Shown one piece after another: positions 1-9,560 of a stretch of DNA of 64,000 nt. The DNA is from Diospyros lotus (lineage: Eukaryota; Streptophyta; Magnoliopsida; Ericales; Ebenaceae). The notes under the pieces were generated by a model. It was not told where the DNA came from and searched no databases. It saw nothing but the letters and a program-made list of their open reading frames with translations. Position 1 is the first letter of the stretch, and the number at the start of each line of letters is the position of its first letter. Position numbers and translations under genes: made by a program. Location: contig NC_068347.1 in the NCBI RefSeq assembly GCF_014633365.1, forward strand, positions 19,428,433 through 19,492,432, read 5' to 3'.

Positions 1-715
1 CACTCATTTTTTCCTTTAAATGAGTGAGAAAAACCATGATGGCATTGGTTAACATTCAACAATAGAATAGTGAGTCATTAGAAGATTGTGTTGCTTAATT
101 TAACGATAAAGCTATTGGGATTCATGATTTTGTCCAACACATCACCATGGTGGCCTTTCAAAATGGATTAAGGTGGGTAGATTGCTTAACTCTCTGTAAA
201 GAATCCCCCCTCCCCCACCATGCTTCTTAGACGTTCTCAACCTAGTTGCCAAGTATATTAGCATTGAGGAAGTGCATTGCACAATAAGAGTAAAGCAATA
301 AGAGAAGAAAGAAAAGGACAAGAAAGTTGTTAAACATGAAGAGCATTTAGATCCTCGCAAAGGGAAAATGCCTAACTAGGAAGGTCAACCCAACCCATGG
401 AGGAGCCCAATAAGGTATGCCCTCCTAAATGCTTCAAGGATTGAGATATTAACGTCTAATAAGGGAAAGGAACATCTAAAAAGACTCGACAAAATAGGAC
501 CTTGGCATATAAGTGAGAGAAGACAAACTACTTTTGTTTCCATAAGGATCACAGTCACGAAATTGATAAATACAAATACTTGAGAGAAGAAATCCAAGAC
601 TTATTAAACCAAGGTTACCTTCAACAATTCATTGCTTGGGAAATGAAAAAGATCAACCAAAGATATCAGAGAATGAGGAGTTCGTCTTGTACATAGAGTT
701 CACTTTGGTAAGGTG
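1..715 (+). pseudogene. Tat-type gag C-terminal remnant
   Basis: No long open frame remains. From about 529 one frame reads YFCFHKDHSHEIDKYKYL and then a charged stretch ending near LLNQGYLQQF. This fits the C-x2-H-x4-H zinc-binding region and following helix at the gag C-terminus of Tat elements (usual form close to YC-FH-DHGH-T--C-L). Earlier sequence is lysine-rich with several stops. Gag would form the particle and bind the element's RNA; this copy cannot. Confidence 0.65.
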
Positions 716-779
716 GAACTCGTACTCCACTCTATCAAGAAGGAAAGTAGTGGGTTAATGAAAATCCTCTAATTTTCTA

Positions 780-1640
780 CACCTTGGCCATAAAACCTAA
801 TTCTCGAGAAAGGCCGGAGGCCATGAGGTCAAGTGTTGGGAATTAAAAGGCCTAAGAATCCCAAAAAAGGGTGAACTTTAGTAGATTGTGACATTCTCAA
901 ATTAGGAACTCCCTTCTTAACCTAACTTTAATGACCCCTTTGTGATCTAGGCAATGGTAGGCTGATGGGACCTTAGGAGGATTCTAGTAGAATCAGAAGG
1001 TTCTTAGAGATTTTGTATAGGAGGGCCTTCCTTGGGATGGGGTACACCATGGAACAACTCAGCCCAATTAGATTCCCTTTGATAGGATTTAACAAAAGGA
1101 TATCAATAATTATCTAGAAAAAAATGATATTATGTATATGGAAAGAAATCCGAATAGAAAATATTTTGATTGGAAAATTATCAATTTTTGTCTTCGAAAT
1201 AAAATCAATATTGAGGACTGGATCAAGATCAATACTAATAGTAATAAAAATACTAAAACTGAAATTATTAATTTTAATTATCAAATAATTGATAAAATTG
1301 ATAAAAAAAGATCTTTTTTATCTTACAATTCATCAAGATCAAGAAATCAATTCACCCAATCAAAAAAAAAAATGTTTTTTGATTGGATGGGAATGAATGA
1401 AGAAATACTAAGTCGTCCCATATCGAATATGGAACTTTGGTTTTGCTAATCGGATGATTAGAATCTCAATCATAACAAGCTCGAGGTTGAGGAGAGTGAT
1501 AGTGGATTTGGACTTCATCGTGACAGTTTCTCCCTCAACCTATAATATGATCCTTAATAGGTTTAGATGGACAATTTTTTGGGCTATCCCTTGTACTTAT
1601 AGAATGGTCATGAAGTTCATACCCAAACAAAATTGAAGAA
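780..1640 (+). pseudogene. Tat-type aspartic protease remnant, split by plastid DNA
   Basis: Around 1035-1095 a frame gives [19 protein letters not shown], and from about 1490 another gives VIVDLDFIVTVSPSTYNMIL followed by TYRMVMKFIP. These correspond to the middle and C-terminal strands of Tat retropepsins (PLIGF, then VVD-PS-YN-I-GR and T-H--MKFP). The two halves are separated by a chloroplast ycf1 fragment. The catalytic D-S/T-G triad is not readable. The protease would process the polyprotein; the copy is dead. Confidence 0.6.
1092..1446 (+). pseudogene. ycf1: Nuclear plastid DNA insertion: fragment of chloroplast ycf1 (TIC214)
   Basis: The open frame at 1132-1449, extended upstream in frame to about 1096, reads like an internal-to-C-terminal part of Ycf1. 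It has [15 protein letters not shown] near the start, NTKTEI and [11 protein letters not shown] in the middle, and [18 protein letters not shown] near the end, a segment strongly conserved among land-plant Ycf1 proteins. Ycf1/Tic214 is a plastid-encoded inner-envelope protein assigned to protein import. The AT-rich, lysine/asparagine-rich composition differs from the flanks. Only about 110 of roughly 1,800 residues are present, with no promoter, so it is non-functional. The frame is still open for 105 codons, so transfer may be later than most decay of the host element. Confidence 0.85.
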
Positions 1641-1989
1641 GTCAGGGTCAATAGGAAAATAACTCAAGAGTACTACCTGGCCTCTCTTGCACCATAAGCG
1701 AAATGAAAACTTAGAAGCACCATTTCAAGGCAACAACTCAAGACCATTAACTAGGGTCAAAAGCTTAGGAACACCTCCCAAAGTCAAAGGGTTAGGAACT
1801 AGAAGCTTAAAAGTATGCAAAGGATGCCAATGAACTCAGTAAGGAAGGACAAATCTCATTTTCTCGAGCCCAATAAGACTTTATAAGAGCTAAATGCAAC
1901 AACCTACCCTTTGGGTAGTCCCAAGTTAACAAAAGTCACATGTCTATGGGTGAACTGCTAGAAGTTCCAATAATGGAAGGCTAATCGGA

Positions 1990-2870
1990 TCGAATAGTAA
2001 GGGTAAGTGCTCAGTTAAAGGACCTTACATGGGTAGAAGTCGTATCTTTACTCAAGAGTTATGCAAACATATTCACATGGTTTGTAGATGAGATACCCAT
2101 AATTGATCTCGAGTTGACAACCCATAGATAACACACTAACCCCACCAGCCAACCAGTGAAACAAAATAGGAGGAAGTTTTCCCTGGAGAAGGATAATGCC
2201 ATCAAAGAATAGATGAACAAGATGTTACGAGTTGGGTAGATTTGTGAAGTGGAGCAACCCATTTGTCTTCTAAACGTAGTCCTTGTATCTAAAGGTTTGG
2301 ATAAGTAAATTTTGTGTATTGATTTCATTAATTTGAATAAGGCATGCTTGAAACATAACTACCCTCTTCTGAGCATAGATGTTTTAATTGATAGAAATGT
2401 CGGGTGAAACCTAATAAGCTTTTTGGATGCCTTTCAAGGGTATACCCCAAATTCCCCTCCACCTCAAGGACTAGAAGCAAATGACATTCATAACTAGAAA
2501 GCCACCTATTGCTATCAAGTCAAACTGCTTAGATTGAAGAACGTCGCGGCAACGTATCAATAACTTGTCAATAAGATTTTTAAAGTTCAATTAATATGGA
2601 ACATCGAATCAACCTCAATGAATGCTTTGAGAATCTAAGGAAGTTTAACTTGAAATAAAAACCAACTAAGTGTTTTTTTGGTGTTACTATAGGAAAATTC
2701 CTCAAATTATTTGTTAATCATTGAGGAATTAAAGAGAACTAGAAAAAAAATACAAGCCATAGTCGATATGACTTCGTCGAGGAATTTGAAGGAAATGCAA
2801 AGAATAACCAATCAAATGGGGGTTCTCAAGCATTATCTCTTTTGATTTGCAAAAATAAATAAATAAATAA
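1990..2870 (+). pseudogene. Tat-type reverse transcriptase remnant, catalytic box missing
   Basis: Shifting frames give VVLVSKGLDK, CIDFINLNKACLKHNYPL, SFLDAFQGYT, LLRLKNVAATYQ and LVNKIFK. These align in order with Tat RT blocks (NVVLVKK, CVDFTDLNKACPKD-FPLP, DAFSGYNQI, GLKNAGATYQRLVNK-F). The next recognisable block is HLNECFENLRKF-L and a -KCFFGV-GKFL thumb segment. The YVDD active-site box expected between them is absent, which suggests an internal deletion of about 15-20 codons near 2600. Many stops are present. Confidence 0.7.
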
Positions 2871-2929
2871 ATAACTTTTTTTCTTTAGGGCCTTTTCCCA
2901 AAATCAAGAATTTATCTAGTTGACAAAAT

Positions 2930-3340
2930 GTTAATAAGCTTTTGAAAGGCTTAAGCAGTACTTGAGCTTACCCCTAGTCTTAACCAAGCTCGAGTTAGAC
3001 AAACCTTTATTCCTTTTTGTTATAGTCGAGGAAGTAATCAATTTAGCCTTGGTTTGAGGAGAAGATGAAAAATAGAGGCCAGTGTATTACATGAGAAAAA
3101 GATTAACTAGCACTGAGGTAAGATATTCTCCTATGGAGAAAGGTTGCTTATCCCTTTGTAGCATTGACTTGGAAGCTTCGACCATATTTTAGGCACACAC
3201 AATGATCGTTATAACTACTCTTTCTCTAAATCAAATCTTGGGAAAGCCTAGTCACAAGTTATAACATTGAATACCAACCTAGGTTAGTGATCAAAGGGTA
3301 GGCCCTCATAAACTTAATCATAGAAGTAACTTAAACTAAA
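2930..3340 (+). pseudogene. Ty3/gypsy RNase H remnant
   Basis: Readable pieces include LDKPLFLFVIVEEVINLALV near 2995, RPVYYMRKRLTSTEVRYSPMEKGCLSLC near 3075, and AHTMIVITTLSLNQILGKP near 3190. They follow the RT-connection/RNase H order of Tat elements (PL-LYL--S---S--L, PVYYVSK-L-G-E-RYP-IEK-AL-L, F-AHTI-VLTD-PL--IL-KP). The enzyme degrades RNA in the RNA-DNA hybrid during reverse transcription. Frameshifts and stops break it up. Confidence 0.6.
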
Positions 3341-3361
3341 CACTTGAACGAACTAGCCTAG

Positions 3362-3620
3362 GAGTGGTGGTATTTGGAGATTGATGGATGCTCAAACTTG
3401 GGGAGGAGGGGGGGTTGTAGAATAAGCCTCATTCTCAAAAGCCTTGAGGGACACATATGGTTGTATGCATTGCATTTCAAGTTCAAGGCTTCCAACAATG
3501 AAGTGGAATATAAAGCTTTTATCATCAAGCTTAAGTTAGTGACTAAATGGGGGTAGACAACTATAGATATAGTCTAATTCTAACTTAGTTGTGTGTTAAG
3601 TGATAGGAAAATTTGAGTCT
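3362..3620 (+). pseudogene. Second, archaeal-type RNase H (aRH) remnant of the Tat element
   Basis: A mostly open frame at 3374-3556 reads LEIDGCSNLGRRGGCRISL, followed by a segment ending ALHFKFKASNNEVEYKAF. This is the aRH fold of Tat elements: an acidic residue in W-L-VDGSSN--G-GAGI, and a glutamate in FKASNNEAEYEAL. The Gly-rich loop is altered by a run of G's. Among plant gypsy elements, a dual RNase H arrangement is characteristic of the Tat branch, so this piece carries most of the lineage call. Confidence 0.75.
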
Positions 3621-3639
3621 AGAGAGAAAGTAATGGCTT

Positions 3640-5930
3640 GATACTTAGTGATGATTAGAAGCCTAATCACAAAATTCCACGATGTTAAAATCGAGCATAT
3701 TCCCTACTCCCAAAATGCCATGATAAACGTCTTGGCCAAAATTGTTTTATCACCTTTCTTGAGCAACTCACAGACAATACTCATTAAGTCTTTGCCGTGG
3801 AGAAGCAATGAGGAAGCAATCGAGAACATATGCCTCAAAAATGAGTTGACATGGATTAACACTGAATTATGGCATACTTAGTCAAAAAGGATCTCCTCAA
3901 GGATGAAAAGGAAGCTTAGGCCTTAAAAAGGTAGGCAAGAAAATTTGTCATGATCAAGACCAAACTTTTTTAGAAATCCTTTACCCCCTTGCTTTTGAAA
4001 TGCTTAGGTCTAATCGAGGTTGATTATGCTTTAAGGAAAATACAAGAAAGAATTTGTGACAACCATATTGAAGCTCGAGTTTTATATCAAAGGCTCTTCA
4101 AAAAGGGTATTTTTGTCCAATAATAAGGGTCGATGCTAGCTAGCTTGTTCAAAAGTGAAAATGTCAAAAGATTGAATGACAACCTAACTCATGCCCCGAC
4201 CACAACCGTCTCACACCTAGCCCCAACTTACTTGTTTACCTACTAAAGAGTGAATATTCTCATACCATTCCCTATGGCAGTCAAACAAAACAAGTACATC
4301 ATTATTTCCATCAACTATTTTACTAAGTGGTTGGAAGCTAATACTACAAAAAAACTTAAAATTTAGTAGTGATTTTTTTTTGTTATTTTGTGGCGGTTTC
4401 GATTTTCAAAACCGCCGTAGATATAGCCATCGCGAAGCATTTAGCAGCGATTTTTTGGCGGTTTCGATGCTCGCACGCATGGCTTTCGGCTGTGCATGCC
4501 CGCGCGGCTACTCGCCTTGCCACCCTCGCACCACGTGTCCTTATGTCTGGTCGCCACATGGCAATGCTGGAATTTTATTCCAGCAGCTGCCTTCCCCAAT
4601 TTTGATCCTAAGACCTCTCGTACGCGCACGCTTTTGAAGCCAACTGATCTACAAAGTTTTCTTATTATATATCTACACATATTAATTATTTACTAATCCA
4701 ACCACTATTTTTCAAAATAACATTTTATATTTTTAATATAAATTAAAAATAAATTTAAAAAATTAATTAATTGATTAAATTAAAAATATATTTTTTAAAA
4801 GAATATTGGAAATAAAATTAATTGAATTAAATTAAATAAATTAATTGATTAAAAAAAGAGTTAAACATATTTTTAATTTTTTTTATAAATTATCAAAGTT
4901 TTATATATTTTTAATATGAATATTAGATTATTTTCTAAAATTTTGCAATTGTGAAAAATCGCCACAAATGTTAATTTAATTTAATTTTATAATTATTAAA
5001 TTATTTTCAAAATTTAACAACGATATTTTGAAAACCTCCACAAAATTTAATTTTAAAATATACAATTATTAAATTTTGCAACGATATTTTTAAAACCGCC
5101 GCAAAATGTTGAAGAAACTGCCACAAATACCATGTTTTACGACAGTTTTAAAAATTGCCGAAAAATATCAATTTTTTTGTAGTGTAAGCCCCTGCCACCA
5201 TCTCACCTAGGAAAATCTAATTATTCTCATGGAAGAACATCATTAGTAGGTTCAGTATTCCCTGAGTCTTGATTTCGGATAACGAACTCAATTTGAAGAT
5301 CATACCATCTAAGAATGGTGTGGAAGATTGAAAATCAAACAACATTTTACCTTGATGGGACACTTCCAGGCTAATGGATATATCAAATAGGCCAACATAA
5401 TCATACTTCAAGGATTTAAGGCTTGAGTACAAAGCATAGACGGGAGTTGGGTAAAAGAACTTTCGAATATCCACTAGTCTTATCAGACCTTTTCTCAAAC
5501 ATCCACTAGGGAAACACCTTCCATTCTTTGCTATGGATATGAGGTAGTCATTCCCATAAAAATTGGATTCCCTAGTTTTCAAGTGTTGAATTTTGAGGTT
5601 GATGTCAAAGAGAAGCATTGCAAGCTAATTTGAATTTTCTTGAAGAACACTAACATAAAGATTGTGTCAAGTAGGAAGATTATAACTAGAGAATTGCCAA
5701 ATACTACTGCAACAAAGTGAAGTCAAGATATTTCCTCTTGGAAGACCTAGTCTTATGACGTTGAGCAAGCATTAGCCATCCTCGACATGCAAGAAAGCTA
5801 GCTTTGAATTAGTAAGGGCCCTAAAAGATCATAGAGGTATTGAGTCCTAGTGCATATAGACTAGAACATCTCCAAGGCAATATTATATCGAGAACTTGGA
5901 ATATACAAAATTTGAGAAAGTTCTTTCAAT
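3640..5930 (+). pseudogene. Tat-type integrase remnant, split by the CACTA element
   Basis: From 3648 a frame gives KFHDVKIEHIPYSQN, the linker after aRH. LRKIQERICDNHIEAR near 4035 is the zinc-binding region. IISINYFTKWLEA at 4300-4338 is the first catalytic-aspartate block of the core. The frame then stops at the CACTA insertion (4342-5184). Beyond it the same domain resumes with LFSWKNIISRFSIP and VLISDN, the second-aspartate block. Skipping the insert plus one TAA brings the flanks together in register. Downstream to about 5930 only scattered similarity to the integrase C-terminus remains. Confidence 0.7.
4342..5184. mobile_element. Non-autonomous CACTA (En/Spm) transposon, 843 bp, TSD TAA
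   Basis: The right end reads TTTTTTTGTAGTG and the left end TACTACAAAAAAA, i.e. CACTACAAA-type termini with the first base of the left end changed. Exact 3-bp duplications (TAA at 4339-4341 and 5185-5187) flank it, as expected for CACTA transposase. Subterminal copies of a GCGGTTTT/AAAACCGCC motif occur at both ends, in both orientations. These are the usual transposase-binding repeats of this superfamily. No transposase is encoded; the interior is a GC-rich left third and an AT-rich right part. It inserted in the Tat integrase. Confidence 0.9.
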
Positions 5931-5968
5931 CAAAGAAACCCTTCCTCATGTAATAGACTTTCGAGAAA

Positions 5969-6300
5969 GGGACCACCCTACTTGGATGCCTCGTAATCAA
6001 TGAAATTCATTGGGAAAGGATGTTGCTTCATTCCCTCTTATTTATTATAAGCCTAGAAAGGGACCACCTCACTTGTACCTTAAGTCTTTTCATCCGCATG
6101 ACACTTAAGCTAAGAAGGGGACCACCCCACTTGGACCCCAAGTCCTTTCATCATTTTGACACCTAAGTTTAAAAAGGGACTATCCTATTCATACCGTGTC
6201 AGTTCATACTTGGGACACCTAAGGCAAGAAGGGACCACCCTACTCACATCTTAAGTCCTCTCGCCCTCAAGACATTTAAGCCAAGGAGTCCATCCTCGCT
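5969..6300 (+). repeat. Tandem repeat, ~55-58 bp period, 3' region of the Tat element
   Basis: Units begin with GGGACCACC or close variants at 5969, 6060, 6118, 6176 and 6231, with a weaker one near 6286. Spacing within the array is 58, 58 and 55 bp. Each unit has a purine-rich block, a CTTGGAC-like block, and a TTAAGTCCTTTCATC...GACACTTAAG segment. Such arrays between pol and the 3' LTR are described for Tat elements and can seed satellites. Confidence 0.75.
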
Positions 6301-6689
6301 TGGAAACCATTCGAATCAGGAATGAAAAACTTGAATTAAATAGAAAAGAAAAAGGAAAACAACACAATGGAATTGAAGAAGAGTATTTCATTAATAAAAA
6401 AAGAACTAAGGTTAGGTACAAAAGGAGGCTCGAGCCGAACACATGAAAAGAAATGAAAGAAAATTACCAAGTACAAAGAGCAAAGGGAAAAAAAAACTAC
6501 AACTATTGCCCTTCCTCGTAACCCTCTATTTGTGGCTTGCTCTTAGGGGGTTAGCTCAATAACCTTAAAGACATCTAAGGAAAGACCTTTTTGGACCTGT
6601 TGGCTTGGAGGCAAATTTAAACTTGCTAGGCTACCTTGAATCTCAACAAAGATGTCCACCATGGAGTGATAGTAGCTCCAATTATAAGA

Positions 6690-8462
6690 GGTAGTGGCTT
6701 GGGTCACTTAGCCTTGCATATTTGAAACCCAAGTTCCCAACTCCATATGAGGTTGGCTCAAAGAAGCTCTGCTAGCTCGAGAAGGTTGGTTAGGTCCTTC
6801 TCAAGCTTCTCGGTGAGAGTCAAAAACTCCCATTGAAGGTGATCCACTTGAGTCCTCTACAATTCTTCTCCTTGCCAGGTAACCTTGAGCTCTACCTGCA
6901 GGCAGGTAATTTCTACACTAGCTTCTACGTTAGCCTGGAAGGACTTTATAGACTTGGCATCATCTGCCAATTGGCTATCCTTGCTTAGTAAAGTTTCCTC
7001 AAGCTGGACCAACTTGGTAGAGACCTTGCTAAGGCACTTAGTAAGCTCGCCAAAGCCAAAGGAGAGTTACTGGAGAAGAAACAATTAGAAGTCACCATTT
7101 ATAGCGAAAAAGTTAAAGAAAGTGAGACAATGAGCTTACCTGATTAATTCCCTTAAACTCAAGGTTTGCTAGGTAGTTCAACATTAGCTCTATCACATTC
7201 AATATGAGGGAGTGGTAGATCCAAGGACTAGTTTCCTGGTTGCATTACTATTCTTAAAGGTGTCTCGTTCATAGACCAACCATTTGACCCTTAGGATTGT
7301 GCTCCATTTGCCCCAATTGGAGCTTGCACCTCCTTTTATTTTTTTTTCCTAGCAAGTCTTAGAGAGGAGGGCTCCTTGGGGCATGCGGGGTGCATAACAA
7401 GTTGGGGAGGAGGCCCCAAGGGTTTCATACTCTAGGGAGTTAACTTGGTCCCCTCTTGTTGACCTTTCTTTCGATTGTCCTTTTTTCAATTCTTTAATGG
7501 TCACACCACCCCTAAAGAACCATGACTCATCAAGGATACAACCAGTCATCACAAGAAACTAAACAAGTGTTAGTTAAGCAGATAAAATGAAAAAGAGAAA
7601 AAACTAAGGAAAAAGAGAAAACGACTTAGAGAAGGCCCTAATTTTGAGTAGGGTTTGAGGGGAAAGGCCACTAAGTTGCAAAGAGTGATCACACATGGGT
7701 TTTCAGGCATTGATGTGCTCGAGGAATGAAATGTCCTTGATGACCAACCTCTTTTCCTTAAACAATCTAATGGTTAAGGCACAAATTTTCCTTTTTCTTT
7801 TGATGGATGAGAAGATAAACTGACCTTCTCGAGGCTTAACAAAGAAAATTCATCCTTTTCATCCCTTGATCAAGGAAGGGATGTCAATAATGAATCGTCG
7901 ACGGGTAGTGAAAGAGTATTGCCCTCACCTATAAGCTGCAGCTTAGAATAGGGGGGAAAAGTTGAGTAGTAGGAGGAATCTACTTGGCTACACAACAAAT
8001 GAAAAGAAAAAAGTAAAAAAATCCTTTATCCATTTGGAACTAGCTAAGAACAATTCATCTTGAGGAGATAAAACACCATAGGGAGCAACAGGGTGAATGG
8101 GGATGCAAAGGCCAGCCTTGAGGGCATCCACATAGATGATTGGGTGCCCTCAAAAGCCTTATGGGCTCGACGAATTTTTTGATGGGAATAGGAATACTCA
8201 TCCTCGTTAAGACCTTACCACCCCATGAAAGCCTTGGTTACCTTGCTACTGAGGTGGGTAACCTCCTCAATAAAGGGGTCATTCAAGTCCAATCCAAAGC
8301 TCTCAAATCCTTCATTCTCTACCCTAGAGGACACTACTACCCTTCCGTGGACAACAAAATTGGATAAGTCCCTGAATTGGAAGAGCTCGAGCCTAATGAA
8401 AAGCTTGAACTTGAGCTTAAGTTTACCCCACTACTCAAGCTCATTATTTCTATATCTATATG
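6690..8462 (-). pseudogene. Antisense ORF (aORF) remnant of the Tat element, coiled-coil protein
   Basis: Read on -, 7070 to 6690 gives an almost open, heptad-like, charged sequence: GFGELTKCLSKVSTKLVQLEE, then LADDAKSIKSFQANVEA, then WEFLTLTEKLEKDLTNLLEL. This would be a long coiled coil. Further upstream on the same strand (8460-7640) fragments such as SHPSKEKGKF and KEKRLVIKDISFLEH appear in alternating frames. Some Tat-lineage elements carry an extra ORF on the antisense strand between pol and the 3' LTR; position and strand fit. Its function is unknown in the family. Stops and frameshifts make this copy dead. Confidence 0.5.
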
Positions 8463-8920
8463 CTCAGATGAAGATGACTATCTAATATTGGTTAAGAAAA
8501 GGAGGTTAAGGAAAAGAAAACGAGGACTCTAATGCTTGAAGCTAGAAGAATTAAATGAAAAGTGTTGTAAGGAAGGACTGGGCTAACTCTCCTTATATAG
8601 GTATTGAGGGAAGGTTAATTGGCACCCGATCCTTTGGCCTTGAAGAGGTAACACTCTCTTGTTCATCTTTTTCTAAAGCAAAAATGTGAGAATATGCCTA
8701 TTTTCTTTTTGGAAGATGCTAGCTAATGGCCGAACTAAGCAATAAATCCTAAGAAGGTGACAAGCAAAACTTGGAAAGACCTTATCGTCAAAATCAATTA
8801 CTTGAGAGGTGTGAATTAGAAGTTGGAAATGACTCACTCTCAGTCTTGATTGCAAAGTAAGTGACAGTTATAAGCAGAAGAGACCTCTTACTTTACTTCC
8901 TAGCCTAATCTATTAACTTA

Positions 8921-8941
8921 GGCCAAGGAGTAGGGGCCAAG
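8921..8941 (+). other. Polypurine tract of the Tat element
   Basis: A purine-dominated stretch (GGCCAAGGAGTAGGGGCCAAG) directly precedes TGATGATGGGC. This is the expected plus-strand primer placed just before a 3' LTR starting with TG. Confidence 0.5.
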
Positions 8942-9560
8942 TGATGATGGGCACTATTAAAAAACCCAGAATAGCCCAAAAGGTTAAGCCTACCTCAAGG
9001 CCTGACATCAAACAATGCAAACTTACACCAAAGCAAACTAAGGCACAAGGTCAGTGCCATAATCAGGTCAATCCTGAGGATCAATCCATCCATCCATCCA
9101 TTTGGCCTCATGTTGGCCAAAGTAACCGCACAATCCACTTGTATAAACTATAAAGGCTCAATGCCCAAGGGTTTAAGCACAACATTCGTTACGCATTTAT
9201 AGCATCACTACTACATTATTTTTGAACATAGTGATTAGTGACTAACTTGAATATCGAAGGATTCATCAAGGGAAGATTAGATTCCGCCTTCTTTTGTTAC
9301 AAGAAGAATCAGTTCAAGACACACTTAGGCTTTAGGATTGTTAGGATAGCCTCAAAATTGTAAACAAGCCAAAAAAAAAAAAGCACAAACATATCACTGA
9401 TCGAGTATAGATCGACCCTCTAAACCTCGTCAAAGTGTTTAGTTGAGTCTTCAGTTAATCAACTTAATTTCAATTTAGGTCCGTGAACAAGAGACCCAAT
9501 TCATTTAATTTAGTTTTAGTTTGAATAGTTCACTCATTGAACTCAACCTCGCCCAATTAA
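8942..9560 (+). repeat. Putative 3' LTR of the Tat element, right end uncertain
   Basis: Sequence starting TGATGATGGGC follows the polypurine tract and fits the start of Tat LTRs. No second copy lies in the window, so the end cannot be fixed. The end is set where LTR-like sequence fades and could be off by several hundred bases. No target-site duplication can be checked. Confidence 0.4.

Larger units (their letters stand above)
1..9560 (+). mobile_element. Degenerate Ty3/gypsy LTR retrotransposon, Tat lineage
   Basis: Fragments in order on + match gag, protease, RT, RNase H, a second (archaeal-type) RNase H and integrase, followed by a long 3' region with tandem repeats, an antisense ORF, a polypurine tract and LTR-like sequence. 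The second RNase H and the long 3' region with an antisense ORF are hallmarks of the Tat/Ogre lineage. All coding parts carry many stops and frameshifts, so this is an old inactive copy. Its 5' LTR and gag start lie left of the window. The right border is uncertain. It is interrupted by a chloroplast fragment and a CACTA element. Confidence 0.8.

Noticed and set aside
5217..5618. 133-codon minus-strand frame
   Set aside because: It is antisense to the Tat integrase remnant and has no recognisable domain; a chance frame.
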